Assembly (NCBI RefSeq): GCF_008806955.1
Contig: NZ_CP031727.1
Span: 1,671,001 to 1,735,000 of the forward strand
Origin: Cellvibrio sp. KY-YJ-3
Lineage (GTDB): Bacteria > Pseudomonadota > Gammaproteobacteria > Pseudomonadales > Cellvibrionaceae
Direction of reading: 5' to 3'
DNA: 64,000 bases
Shown: piece after piece, positions 25,487 to 34,062 of the stretch
How positions within the stretch are numbered: position 1 is the stretch's first letter
How the letters are laid out: every line of letters begins with the position of its first letter
Position numbers and translations under genes: made by a program
Notes under the pieces: model-generated
Told to the model about the DNA's origin: nothing
Database searches by the model: none
Seen by the model: the letters and a program-made list of their open reading frames with translations, nothing else

Positions 25487-26524
25487 ATGAAAAAATCGAG
25501 AAAAGGCGGTTCTGACGGCAAAATTACTCTGGTCGATGTGGCGCTTGCTGCAGCGGTCAGCCCCATCACTGTGTCACGGGTTATCAATCAGCCGGATAAA
25601 GTGTCTGAGTCCGCCCGGCTCAAGGTGCAGAAGGCTATCGATGAGCTGGGTTATATCCCCAATCAGCATGCCAGCTCGCTTGCCTCTTCGCGCTCGGGCG
25701 TGATTGGCGTCGCCATTCCCTCGCTCAGCAACGTGGTCTTTACTGATGTATTGCGCGGTATTTATAAGGTGATGGGGGCGGCGGGTTATAAGGTCTTGTT
25801 GGTCGACACCCATTACTCGCCCCTCGAAGAAGAAAAAATGGTGCGCACTCTGCTCAGCCAATCGCCCGAAGGGCTAATCATTACCGGTGGCGACCAAACG
25901 CCCGCCTGCGACCAGTTGCTGCGTAAATCGCGTATCCCGCTGGTGCAAATCATGGAGCTGTTACCTAACCCCATAGATATGAATATCGGTTTTTCCCACT
26001 TCTTGGCGGGTACTGATGTGGTCGCACATTTGCTGGCCAAAGGCTGCAAGCGCATTGGTTTTATTGGTGCGCGTATGGATTCACGGGTGCAGCAGCGTAT
26101 TCGCGGTTACACCCAGGCGCTTAGCCAGCAGGATCTATTTGAGGCCAGCCTGATCGCTACCTCGCCCGAACCCTCCTCCATCGCCTTGGGTGGTGCCTTG
26201 TTCAAGAGTTTGATGGCAGCCAACGAAGGCCGTATTGATGCCGTGTTTTGCGCGAACGATGACTTGGCACTGGGGGCATTATTTGAGGCCCAGCGCATGA
26301 ATATTGCGGTGCCCAAACAATTGGCGATTTGTGGCTTTAACGATATTGAGGCCGCGGCGTATGTTAACCCCTCGCTCACCAGTGTGGCGGTGGGCCGTTA
26401 CGAAATGGGTATTAAGGCTGCCGAATTGATTATTCAATCACTCAACAAGCAGCCGCCGGAGCACAAACAAATTGATATGGGTTACGCCATCAAACAGCGC
26501 GACTCTACTAATCGCCAAGCCTAA
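25487..26524 (+). CDS. LacI-family transcriptional regulator (GntR-like)
   Basis: A 345-residue repressor. The N-terminal DNA-binding domain reads ITLVDVALAAAVSPITVSRV, then the hinge helix region PNQHASSLASSRS. The remaining 280 residues form a periplasmic-binding-protein-like sensor with GVIGVAIPSLSNVVF, GLIITGG, CKRIGFIGAR, DAVFCANDDLALGAL and QLAICGFNDIEAA. It resembles the gluconate repressor GntR of the LacI family. It lies divergent from gntK and upstream of the symporter and phosphorylase genes, so it probably controls all of them in response to gluconate, 6-phosphogluconate or cellobionate. Ligand identity is inferred. Confidence 0.92.
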   Translation: MKKSRKGGSDGKITLVDVALAAAVSPITVSRVINQPDKVSESARLKVQKAIDELGYIPNQHASSLASSRSGVIGVAIPSLSNVVFTDVLRGIYKVMGAAGYKVLLVDTHYSPLEEEKMVRTLLSQSPEGLIITGGDQTPACDQLLRKSRIPLVQIMELLPNPIDMNIGFSHFLAGTDVVAHLLAKGCKRIGFIGARMDSRVQQRIRGYTQALSQQDLFEASLIATSPEPSSIALGGALFKSLMAANEGRIDAVFCANDDLALGALFEAQRMNIAVPKQLAICGFNDIEAAAYVNPSLTSVAVGRYEMGIKAAELIIQSLNKQPPEHKQIDMGYAIKQRDSTNRQA

Positions 26525-26555
26525 TTTTCAACAATAATCAAAACCGGGACAGCCT

Positions 26556-27923
26556 ATGACTACTTCAACAAATGATCGCTTGGCGCGGCTTTCGCTGCGC
26601 GAAAAAATGGGCTTTGCGCTGGGCGATTTGGGTTTTAATTTGTATTGGGCCAGTATCGCCTCGTTTTTAGCTGTGTTCTACACCGATGTATTTGGCATTC
26701 CCGCTGCGGCGGCTGGCACCATGTTTTTAGTGACCAAAATTATCGATGCGATTACCGATCCGATTATGGGCGCGGTGGCGGATCGCACCAAAACCCGTTG
26801 GGGAAAATTTCGCCCCTATTTAATTTTTGCCGGTGCACCCATGGCGGGCGCTGCGGTCATCACTTTTAGTACGCCGGAATTAAGTGATAGTGGGAAAATT
26901 ATTTATGCCTACATCACTTACTCGTTGATGATGTTGTGTTACACCATTTTGAGTACGCCCTACTCATCGCTTTCAGGGGTGATGACAGCGCACCCGCAAG
27001 AGCGCAATACCCTGATCAGTTTTCGTTTTATCGCCGCGTTTGCGGGCACAACATTGGTGAATAAATTTACCTTACCGCTGGTGGATTATTTGGGGGCGGG
27101 CGATGAATCTTTAGGGTGGCAGCTCACCATGGCGCTCTATGGCCTGATTGCGGGTACCGCATTTGCAATTACTTTTTTTTCCACCCGCGAGCGCATTGCG
27201 CCACCGCCGCAACAAAAAACCTCACCTTGGGGGGATATTAAAGATCTGCTCGACAATCGCCCCTGGTTGATTTTAATCGGGTTAGCCATTGTGATTATGA
27301 TGACTATCACCCTGCGCGGCGGATCGAGTTACTACTATCTAAAATATTATTTGCTACGCCCGGAATTAATTTCTGATTATTTATTTGTACAAGGTTTGGC
27401 GCTTGGTGTGGGCGCTGCCATCACGCCGCTGCTCACTAAATACGTTGATAAAACCAAATTATTAATGCTGCTGATGGCGATTGTGGGCGTGCTTTCGATC
27501 GCTATGTATTTTGTTCCGGCAGAGTATGTGTCGGTTATTTTTGTGCTGAATATTTTGATCAGTTTGGCGCTTGGCCCCAAGTCGCCGCTAGCCTGGTCAA
27601 TGTACGCGGATTCTGCAGATTACACCGAATGGAAAACCGGGCGCCGCGCAACAGGCATGACATTTTCTGCTGCCACTTTTGCACAAAAATTGGGTGGTGC
27701 ATTGGGCTCGGCGGTAATGTTGTGGGTGTTGGCGGGCATAGGCTATGTTGCTAAAGAAGCGCAGTCTGACGCTTCGCAAACCGGTATTGCATTATTGCAA
27801 ACAGTTATCCCCGGTGTAATTGCATTGATCGCGGTAGCGGTTATTAGTTTTTATCCTTTAACCAACGCCATGCTCGCGCAAATTCAGTCCGATTTGAAAA
27901 ACCGCGAAGTGCCGACTCCCTGA
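26556..27923 (+). CDS. GPH-family sugar:cation symporter
   Basis: A 455-residue inner-membrane protein with about twelve hydrophobic segments. It carries the GPH (glycoside-pentoside-hexuronide:cation symporter, MelB-like) signatures: KMGFALGDLGFNLYW at the N-terminus, then ITDPIMGAVADRTKTRWGKFRPYLI between segments 2 and 3, and MYADSADYTEWKTGRRATG in the second half. It starts 31 bases after the LacI-type gene and precedes the GH94 gene. In this context the likely substrate is cellobionate or a related disaccharide acid; sequence alone does not fix it. Confidence 0.92.
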   Translation: MTTSTNDRLARLSLREKMGFALGDLGFNLYWASIASFLAVFYTDVFGIPAAAAGTMFLVTKIIDAITDPIMGAVADRTKTRWGKFRPYLIFAGAPMAGAAVITFSTPELSDSGKIIYAYITYSLMMLCYTILSTPYSSLSGVMTAHPQERNTLISFRFIAAFAGTTLVNKFTLPLVDYLGAGDESLGWQLTMALYGLIAGTAFAITFFSTRERIAPPPQQKTSPWGDIKDLLDNRPWLILIGLAIVIMMTITLRGGSSYYYLKYYLLRPELISDYLFVQGLALGVGAAITPLLTKYVDKTKLLMLLMAIVGVLSIAMYFVPAEYVSVIFVLNILISLALGPKSPLAWSMYADSADYTEWKTGRRATGMTFSAATFAQKLGGALGSAVMLWVLAGIGYVAKEAQSDASQTGIALLQTVIPGVIALIAVAVISFYPLTNAMLAQIQSDLKNREVPTP

Positions 27924-28012
27924 TTATTCTCCCTTGTGCCGCACTGGTTTAGTACCGGATTGCGGCATTTTTTTTGCCCGCTTTTTTGTCCGTTATTTTG
28001 CCGGAGTGTGTT

Positions 28013-30382
28013 ATGTCCAAACCATTATTGCAGCCCGCCCAGCAGGGGCAGCGCTATGAATTGTATTCCCCCACCTCGCTGCCACGCGCTGCCGGTTTTT
28101 TGTGGAATCAGCGCATGATGATTCAGGTTACCTGTCGCGGTTATGCGGTTGCCCAATTTATGCAGCCAGAGCCCGCGAAATATGCCTACGCACCAAATCT
28201 GGAAGCAAAAACATTTATGCAGCCAGAGCAACCCTATTACGCCCATCACCCCGGCCGTTTTTTTTATATCAAAGATGAAGAGACCGGTGAGATTTTTTCT
28301 GCGCCTTATGAACCGGTGCGCGCACTTTACGAAAATTTTGTATTTTCAGTGGGTAAAAGTGATTTGCGCTGGACTGTGCAAGCGTTGGGTATTGAAGTTG
28401 AACTCGGTTTGTCACTGCCTGTGGCAGATGTAGTTGAACTCTGGGATGTAAAAATCACTAATCGCTCTAAGCGTGCACGCCGCATTAGTGTTTATCCCTA
28501 TTTCCCGGTGGGTTATATGTCGTGGATGAATCAGTCGGCCGAGTATCGTGCAGACTTGGGCGGTATTGTCGCCACCTGCGTAACGCCTTATCAAAAAGTC
28601 GCGGATCATTTTAAAAATAAATTTTTCAAAGACAAAACGTTTTTCTTGCACGATCGAGCCCCCGTCGCCTGGGAGGCTAAACAAGAAACTTTTGAAGGCG
28701 AGGGCGGCTTGCACAATCCCTCTGCGCTGCAGGAAGATTTATTGCGTGGCGGCGATGCGCGCTATGAAACGCCAGCGGCGGTACTGCAATATCGTTTGGA
28801 ATTGGCTGAATCAGCCCAACAGCAATACCGGTTTATGTTTGGCCCCGCATTTGATGATGCGGAAATACAGCAGTTGCGCGAAAAATATTTAAGTGCCGAC
28901 GGTTTTGCGCAGGCACAGGCGAATTACGCTGACTATATCCAAAAAGGTAGTGGTTGCTTGCAGATCGAAACTCCCGATACCGAATTGGATAATTTTGTAA
29001 ACCACTGGCTGCCGCGGCAGGTTTTTTATCACGGCGATGTCAATCGGTTAACGACCGATCCGCAAACGCGTAATTACTTGCAAGATAATATGGGCATGAC
29101 CTTTATTAAACCGCAGGTTGCGCGCGCGGCATTTTTGCATGCGCTGAGTCAGCAAGAAGTGTCGGGCGCAATGCCCGATGGCATTTTGTTGAGTGCGGAG
29201 GCTGAGTTGAAATATATCAACCAAATTCCCCATACAGATCACTGCGTATGGCTGCCGGTATGTTTAAAAACCTACCTTGATGAAACTAATGACTATGCGC
29301 TTTTGCGGGAAATGGTCGCAGGTCATGACGGCAAAACCTTGTCGGTATTTGAGCGGATTAGCAATGCAATGCGCTGGTTATTACAGGCGCGAGATCAGCG
29401 CGGTTTAAGTTTTATCGCCCAGGGTGATTGGTGCGACCCCATGAATATGGTGGGTTACAAAGGCAAGGGCGTTTCCGGCTGGCTTTCGGTTGCCACCGCT
29501 TACGCATTGAATTTGTGGGCGGATGTTTGCGCAAAACTTGCGGAGGAAAATTTGCAGCAGGAGTTTCGTGCGGGTGCGCAGGAAATTAATGTGGCCGTGA
29601 ATAAATACCTGTGGGATGGCAATTGGTTTGGACGCGGTATTACCGATGATGATGTGGTGTTTGGTGTTAGCAAGGATCAGGAGGGGCGCATCTTTTTGAA
29701 TCCACAAAGCTGGGCGATTTTAGGTGGTGCGGCAAGTGCGGAGCAGCGTGAAAAAATGATCGCCGCCGTAGAGCAACAATTGGAGACACCTTACGGTGTT
29801 GCCATGCTTGCACCCGCTTATACCGCCATGCGCGATGATGTCGGGCGTGTGACCCAAAAACACCCCGGCTCAGCCGAAAATGGTTCTGTTTATAATCATG
29901 CGGCGGTGTTTTATATTTTCAGTTTGTTTGGCATCGGGGAGCGGGATCGCGCTTATAAATTGCTGCGCCAAATGATTCCCGGCCCAAGCGAGGCAGATTA
30001 TCTCCAGCGCGGTCAGTTGCCGGTGTATATCCCGAATTATTATCGTGGCGCTTATCATCAGTATCCACGCACGGCAGGGCGATCATCGCAATTATTTAAT
30101 ACCGGCACTGTGTCCTGGGTTTACCGCTGTCTGGTAGAAGGCGTATTCGGTTTACAAGGTTGCGATGAAGGCTTGCGTGTTGCGCCGCAGTTGCCGTCCG
30201 TCTGGAGTCAGGTCAAAGCGGTGCGTCAATTTCGCGGTGCGACTTTCCATGTGGCGATTGCACGCGGTGCAACCGACAAAATTCTGCTGAGCTGCAATGG
30301 TGAGTTGTTGGCCGATAATTGCGTGCGGAATATTCAGGTGGGTCAGGTTTATTTATTGAATGTCGTCGTGCCGATGGTTTAG
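28013..30382 (+). CDS. GH94 glycoside phosphorylase, probable cellobionic acid phosphorylase
   Basis: A 789-residue cytosolic phosphorylase. ATG 28013 follows GGAG with a spacing of six. Family features are the N-terminal beta-sandwich ([32 protein letters not shown]), then the catalytic (alpha/alpha)6 domain with [21 protein letters not shown] and [11 protein letters not shown] (Asp472-Asp475), the segment that carries the general acid. Later segments [18 protein letters not shown] and [19 protein letters not shown] line the phosphate and sugar sites. The DWCDPMN form, overall length and linkage to gluconokinase favour cellobionic acid phosphorylase, which gives glucose 1-phosphate and gluconate, over cellobiose phosphorylase. 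It ends in a strong terminator. Confidence 0.85.
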   Translation: MSKPLLQPAQQGQRYELYSPTSLPRAAGFLWNQRMMIQVTCRGYAVAQFMQPEPAKYAYAPNLEAKTFMQPEQPYYAHHPGRFFYIKDEETGEIFSAPYEPVRALYENFVFSVGKSDLRWTVQALGIEVELGLSLPVADVVELWDVKITNRSKRARRISVYPYFPVGYMSWMNQSAEYRADLGGIVATCVTPYQKVADHFKNKFFKDKTFFLHDRAPVAWEAKQETFEGEGGLHNPSALQEDLLRGGDARYETPAAVLQYRLELAESAQQQYRFMFGPAFDDAEIQQLREKYLSADGFAQAQANYADYIQKGSGCLQIETPDTELDNFVNHWLPRQVFYHGDVNRLTTDPQTRNYLQDNMGMTFIKPQVARAAFLHALSQQEVSGAMPDGILLSAEAELKYINQIPHTDHCVWLPVCLKTYLDETNDYALLREMVAGHDGKTLSVFERISNAMRWLLQARDQRGLSFIAQGDWCDPMNMVGYKGKGVSGWLSVATAYALNLWADVCAKLAEENLQQEFRAGAQEINVAVNKYLWDGNWFGRGITDDDVVFGVSKDQEGRIFLNPQSWAILGGAASAEQREKMIAAVEQQLETPYGVAMLAPAYTAMRDDVGRVTQKHPGSAENGSVYNHAAVFYIFSLFGIGERDRAYKLLRQMIPGPSEADYLQRGQLPVYIPNYYRGAYHQYPRTAGRSSQLFNTGTVSWVYRCLVEGVFGLQGCDEGLRVAPQLPSVWSQVKAVRQFRGATFHVAIARGATDKILLSCNGELLADNCVRNIQVGQVYLLNVVVPMV

Positions 30383-30410
30383 TGCAAAATTAATCTGGTT
30401 GTAAAAAACA

Positions 30411-30441
30411 AAAAAGGCGTGTTTCTCACACGCCTTTTTTT
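30411..30441. terminator. Bidirectional rho-independent terminator
   Basis: AAAAAGGCGTG, loop TTTCTCA, CACGCCTTTTT, with an A-run on one side and a T-run on the other. It lies between the convergent GH94 gene and the zinc-ribbon gene and can serve both. Confidence 0.9.
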
Positions 30442-30471
30442 ATTAATGGTAATTTTGGATTGTTCATTGGT

Positions 30472-30831
30472 TTAAAAATCAAAAATCTCACTCAAAATGG
30501 ATTTTTTCCGCGGCTTGCCGTAACTGTCATACCCAGAATTTTTATGGTGGGCGCCATAGTGTGGGCGATGGTCAATATGCTGGCGATCGTCGCGCCGCTC
30601 TTGGGGGCGGTAGTCGCGTTCCGGTTCCCGATACTGCTCACGTTGCGGTGCCGCTTGTGGTGCGGGTGCTGCATCGGCCTGCGCGCGTTCAATCAGTTTG
30701 TCCAGCTCGCCGCGATCTAACCAAACGCCGCGACACTTCGGGCAATAATCAATTTCAATGCCGTTGCGATCAGCAATAAGCAGGTGAGGGCGATCAGGGG
30801 ATTCACTGCAACTTGGGTTTGGGCAATACAT
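30472..30831 (-). CDS. Small TFIIB-type zinc-ribbon protein
   Basis: A 119-residue protein. ATG 30831 follows GGAG, while the longer frame lacks support. The N-terminal 45 residues form a zf-TFIIB-like zinc ribbon, MYCPNPSC ... IEIDYCPKCRGVWLDRGELDKLIE, with two cysteine pairs. The rest is low-complexity, rich in Arg, Glu, Tyr, His and Gln (EQYREPERDYRPQERRDD), and ends in SILSEIFDF. Such proteins are common and mostly uncharacterised. The ending with 'LxEIFDF' recurs in this group and may be a contact motif. Two hairpins lie just upstream. Confidence 0.86.
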   Translation of the reverse strand: MYCPNPSCSESPDRPHLLIADRNGIEIDYCPKCRGVWLDRGELDKLIERAQADAAPAPQAAPQREQYREPERDYRPQERRDDRQHIDHRPHYGAHHKNSGYDSYGKPRKKSILSEIFDF

Positions 30832-30884
30832 GTTCTGATTCTCCGGTGTTTGCGCGTAAGTTAAATACGTAACGACCGGGCACG

Positions 30885-30936
30885 CGAAACCTTTGTCATT
30901 ACGACAAAGGTCTCGTTCACAGTTGCTATGCAACTG
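30885..30936. repeat. Two adjacent hairpins upstream of the zinc-ribbon gene
   Basis: The first is 13 bp with one mismatch (arms 30885-30897 and 30903-30915, core CCTTTGTC/GACAAAGG, 5-base loop). The second is CAGTTGC-TAT-GCAACTG at 30920-30936. Neither has a T-run. They lie 54 bases and more before the ATG on the minus strand and could be RNA structure in its leader or regulator sites. Confidence 0.5.
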
Positions 30937-31032
30937 CCTGTGGCGCCGGAGCTACTGGCTCGTGATGACGACATCCACAGCGGGAACTACTCCCCTTCGG
31001 TAGGTGAATTCTTTAGTAACACACCGGCGCTG

Positions 31033-31419
31033 TCAACTTGCTTCGGTTTTTTTAGTTTTCTTTACGGTTTTTGCTGCTGTTTCTGCGGCGGCAGGTTCTG
31101 CTGCTTTGGTTTTGGGGGCTTTGGGTTTGCTGACTTTTGCTGGTGCTGCAGCTTGACGGGCTTTAACAATTGAAAGGTATTTGATCCAGGCTTGTTCAAT
31201 GGGGCTTTTGGGGACGCTTTGATTGGCAACAACTTTGAGGATATGCAGATCGTCGGTGGTGGGGTCGGACACCTCTTCCTGGGTTATCGCATTGATAAGT
31301 GCGCCGTGTTTGCGCACCAGGCGCGCTTGAATGTCAGATAATCCGCCCTTTTCAAATCCTTCGGGGAAATTCACTGCATCCTGAAAGGTTTGTTTCAGAT
31401 AGTGTTCGCGTGGCAGCAT
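31033..31419 (-). CDS. DUF413 (MaoP/YifE-like) protein with Ala/Lys-rich tail
   Basis: A 128-residue protein. The first 85 residues match the DUF413 pattern seen in E. coli MaoP (YifE): FPEGFEKGGLSDIQARLVRKHGALINA, then a central acidic loop, then KSPIEQAWIKYLS. MaoP takes part in chromosome macrodomain organisation in enterobacteria; whether that role carries over is unknown. The last 40 residues are a low-complexity Lys/Ala/Pro tail (KVSKPKAPKTKAAEPAAAE), like histone H1-type or AlgP-type tails, which would favour binding to nucleic acid. This tail is not part of E. coli MaoP as I remember it. Confidence 0.8.
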   Translation of the reverse strand: MLPREHYLKQTFQDAVNFPEGFEKGGLSDIQARLVRKHGALINAITQEEVSDPTTDDLHILKVVANQSVPKSPIEQAWIKYLSIVKARQAAAPAKVSKPKAPKTKAAEPAAAETAAKTVKKTKKTEAS

Positions 31420-31652
31420 AGGTTATCTCCATTATTAGTATGTGCACTTTGGTGGCAAGGCTGTTGTCAGTGGTACATCTTTTTTTGGGATGACCGGCTG
31501 TAATCAGTTATTGCCCCATAAGTCCGTTCGTGTGGCGCCGGACTCTTGTTCCGGTGAAAAGTTGCTGCCGAAGATAATCTGTTTTTATTGCAGTGTATAG
31601 AGTCAGTCGGGTGCTTTGTGTGCAATACGAGAAGCGTTTGAGCAAACGGCGG

Positions 31653-31688
31653 GCATAAAAAAACCGGCCTTAGCCGGTTTTTTTATGC
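31653..31688. terminator. Rho-independent terminator of rpsT
   Basis: A 16-bp perfect stem (31653-31668 with 31673-31688, loop CTTA) built from GCAT, seven A and CCGGC and their complement. On the minus strand it gives a GC core followed by seven T, just after the rpsT stop. Because it is symmetric it could also act on the plus strand. Confidence 0.92.
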
Positions 31689-31707
31689 ATTAAGTCAAAA
31701 CAATTAA

Positions 31708-31977
31708 TTAGGCAGCAGCCAATGCTTTGATTTTTGCATTCAAGCGGCTCTTATGACGAGCAGCTTTGTTTTTGTGGATCAGACCTTTATCGGCGATACG
31801 GTCGATCACGGCAACTGCTGATACATAAGCGGCGGTAGCTGCTTCTTTATCACCAGTTTGGATAGCGCTCAGCACTTTCTTGAGGTAAGTACGCCCCATA
31901 GAGCGCATGCTTGCGTTGTGCTTGCGAGCTTTTTCATTTTGACGCGCGCGTTTTTTGGCTTGGGGTGAGTTTGCCAC
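31708..31977 (-). CDS. rpsT: 30S ribosomal protein S20
   Basis: An 89-residue basic protein that binds 16S rRNA in the small ribosomal subunit. It starts [20 protein letters not shown], the typical S20 N-terminus, and continues with [12 protein letters not shown] [14 protein letters not shown] and [20 protein letters not shown] at the end. Length is normal. It is transcribed alone: a good promoter (32045-32072) lies upstream and a strong terminator downstream. Confidence 0.98.
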   Translation of the reverse strand: MANSPQAKKRARQNEKARKHNASMRSMGRTYLKKVLSAIQTGDKEAATAAYVSAVAVIDRIADKGLIHKNKAARHKSRLNAKIKALAAA

Positions 31978-32044
31978 CTTAGTGCTCCTATATATAAATT
32001 CTGGATAAAACTATCGAAAAAGGGTCTAAATTCAAGGACGCGAC

Positions 32045-32072
32045 ATTATGCCGTGTTCGGTCGGTTTGTCAA
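32045..32072 (-). promoter_or_regulatory. Sigma-70 promoter for rpsT
   Basis: On the minus strand TTGACA (32072-32067) is a perfect -35 box, followed after 16 bases by CATAAT (32050-32045), a 5-of-6 match to -10. It lies about 68 bases before the rpsT start codon and fits a strong constitutive ribosomal protein promoter. Confidence 0.75.
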
Positions 32073-32092
32073 CCAAACATATGGTTTTTTGT

Positions 32093-32812
32093 TCAAACTC
32101 CTGCGCCTATTGTGGTGCGTTGGTGGTGCAAGTAGTCATCAAGGGTGTTGAGCCGCTCGGGGGTTCCTACGTCGCTCCAGTGACCATTGTACACTTCGCC
32201 AGTCAATTGCCCTGCGTTTATCGCGTGACGAAATACTTCAACCAGAGGGAATTTCTGCCGCTTGAGCGGGTAGTCATCGATGAGCGAAGGGTGAAGCAGG
32301 CTTATACCACCAAACGTAAAGCGATGCGGCGCGTTTTTTTCCGGGTCATCAAGCAGCTTGCCCTTATCGGCGAGCGCAAAGTCACCATGCGGATGAAAAT
32401 CCGGGTTGGGCACTAATAGCAGGTGGCCTTTATTGTCGTTGCGCGCGAGGGCGCGCCCGACAAAATCGCTCAATTCAATATCACACCACACATCACCGTT
32501 GACCAGTAGAAAAGGTTCCCTACCCAATAGCTGACTGGCGTGCACTATGGCGCCGCCGGTTTCCAGTGGTTCGGGTTCGGCTGAGTAGTGAATGTTCAGG
32601 CCAAATCCACTGCCATCCCCCAGGTGATGGCGGATTTTGTCGCCCAGATAGGCGAGGTTGATGATGACCTCGCGAATACCTGCGCGTTGCAGGTTGAGTA
32701 GGTGATATTCGATCAGCGGTTTTCCGCCTGCCCGCAGGAGCGGTTTGGGGGTGTGGTCGGTGAGTGGGCGCATACGATTGCCAAGGCCTGCCGCAAGAAT
32801 CATGGCTTTCAT
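32093..32812 (-). CDS. murU: N-acetylmuramate alpha-1-phosphate uridylyltransferase
   Basis: A 239-residue cytosolic nucleotidyltransferase that makes UDP-MurNAc from MurNAc-1-phosphate in the peptidoglycan recycling pathway that bypasses de novo synthesis (and fosfomycin). It has the N-terminal nucleotide-binding motif LAAGLGNRMRPLTDHTPKPLL, the sugar-site segment LLVNGDVWCD, and later GGISLLHPSL and NGHWSDVGTPERL. It overlaps amgK by four bases (ATGA). The order lptD divergent from amgK-murU is known from Pseudomonas, which supports MurU over other sugar-nucleotide transferases. Confidence 0.93.
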   Translation of the reverse strand: MKAMILAAGLGNRMRPLTDHTPKPLLRAGGKPLIEYHLLNLQRAGIREVIINLAYLGDKIRHHLGDGSGFGLNIHYSAEPEPLETGGAIVHASQLLGREPFLLVNGDVWCDIELSDFVGRALARNDNKGHLLLVPNPDFHPHGDFALADKGKLLDDPEKNAPHRFTFGGISLLHPSLIDDYPLKRQKFPLVEVFRHAINAGQLTGEVYNGHWSDVGTPERLNTLDDYLHHQRTTIGAGV

Positions 32813-33897
32813 GTGCGGTCTCCTGCAGTTTGGTAGTCGCGATACCAGTCTTGAGTGGTTGCAATGGGCAAAAGTGTGGTTTTAAACCAATCGGCAAAAG
32901 GGCGGAGTTCAGTATAGGCTTCAGCTACCTCCAAGGTGTAGCGAATGACTAGTGGTAGATCCTGTAAATAGCCAGCTTTGCCGTCGCGCAGATTCAGTCG
33001 CGCAAATATACCCAGTACCTTGATGTGACGCTGCAGGCCTAGCCAGTCAAGCCAGCGCATAAATTCCGCTTCGCTAATGTGTTGATTGATGAGTCCACGG
33101 GCAATCGCTTGTTGGCGATAATCCAGTGCCCAGGTTGTTACTTTGTGTGTTGGCCAGCGCAGATAACAATCGCGCAAGAGCGACACCAGATCGTAGGTAA
33201 TGCCACCCCAGAGTGCGCCTTGGAAATCTATTACACCCAATTCGCCATCGTTGCAGAGGATCAGGTTGCGCGAGTGGTAATCGCGGTGCACAAAGCTCTG
33301 CGGTTGGTTAAGGGCGATAGCTTCCAGTTGGTTAAACGTGTTATCCAGCAGTGCGAGCTCTTCGGGTGTCAGTGAGTAATCCAGCAGTTGGCCGACAAAC
33401 CACTCGCTGAAAATCTCCAGTTCGCGCCGCAACAGGGCCCGGTCATAGCGTGGAATCAGTAAGGGATCATCAGTGCTTTGTTGCAATTTGAGCAGGTTTT
33501 GCATTGCCAGTTGGTAGAGTCCATCTGCATTTTGGGAATCAACAATCTTGAAGAGCAGTTGATCGCCAAAATCTTCCACCAGCAAAAAACCTTGGTTTGT
33601 ATCGGCAGCAATAATGCGCGGGCTGCGTACAGTTTGATGGGCAATAAACATTGCTATGGCGATAAACTGATTGCTGTCTTCCGTGGTGGGCGGGGCGTCC
33701 ACGGCAAGAAGGTTTGGGCCTTGATTGAAACGAAAGTAGCGACGAAATCCTGCATCGCTACCGAGGCTGCGCAGTTCGACGGAGGTATTGTTGTCTGCAA
33801 TTTGTTCAGCTACCCACTGTGCCAGCGCACGGGTGCGGGAATCTTGTTGCAAATTGGCTGTCTGTGGCGAGTCAGTCTTTATATTGTGTGATGACAT
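32809..33897 (-). CDS. amgK: N-acetylmuramate/N-acetylglucosamine anomeric kinase
   Basis: A 362-residue cytosolic kinase of the aminoglycoside phosphotransferase fold. It shows the catalytic-loop motif FVHRDYHSRNLIL and the metal-binding GVIDFQGALWG. AmgK phosphorylates the anomeric carbon of MurNAc or GlcNAc, and MurU then adds UMP. It overlaps murU by four bases and is divergent from lptD. AnmK, which makes MurNAc-6-phosphate from anhydroMurNAc, is also in this window (59849-60958), so pieces of two recycling routes are present. Confidence 0.92.
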   Translation of the reverse strand: MSSHNIKTDSPQTANLQQDSRTRALAQWVAEQIADNNTSVELRSLGSDAGFRRYFRFNQGPNLLAVDAPPTTEDSNQFIAIAMFIAHQTVRSPRIIAADTNQGFLLVEDFGDQLLFKIVDSQNADGLYQLAMQNLLKLQQSTDDPLLIPRYDRALLRRELEIFSEWFVGQLLDYSLTPEELALLDNTFNQLEAIALNQPQSFVHRDYHSRNLILCNDGELGVIDFQGALWGGITYDLVSLLRDCYLRWPTHKVTTWALDYRQQAIARGLINQHISEAEFMRWLDWLGLQRHIKVLGIFARLNLRDGKAGYLQDLPLVIRYTLEVAEAYTELRPFADWFKTTLLPIATTQDWYRDYQTAGDRT

Positions 33898-34062
33898 GTA
33901 GTATCCGCATTGGATAAATGTGAGCGAGCCTCTCCCTCGGGGGGCTTGGAATTGACTGAATTCTACCCCACTCGGGTGATTTCCCCCAATTCATTCCCTG
34001 TACAGCGGCTTTACAGTAGAATCGCTGCAATTTTTTAGGTGACAGAAAGCAGTGTCACGTAT

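Noticed and set aside
30939..31542. Insertion sequence or target-site duplication around the DUF413 gene, from a repeated 12-base word
   Set aside because: The word is only 12 bases, no terminal inverted repeats or transposase are present, and the enclosed gene is an ordinary conserved family.
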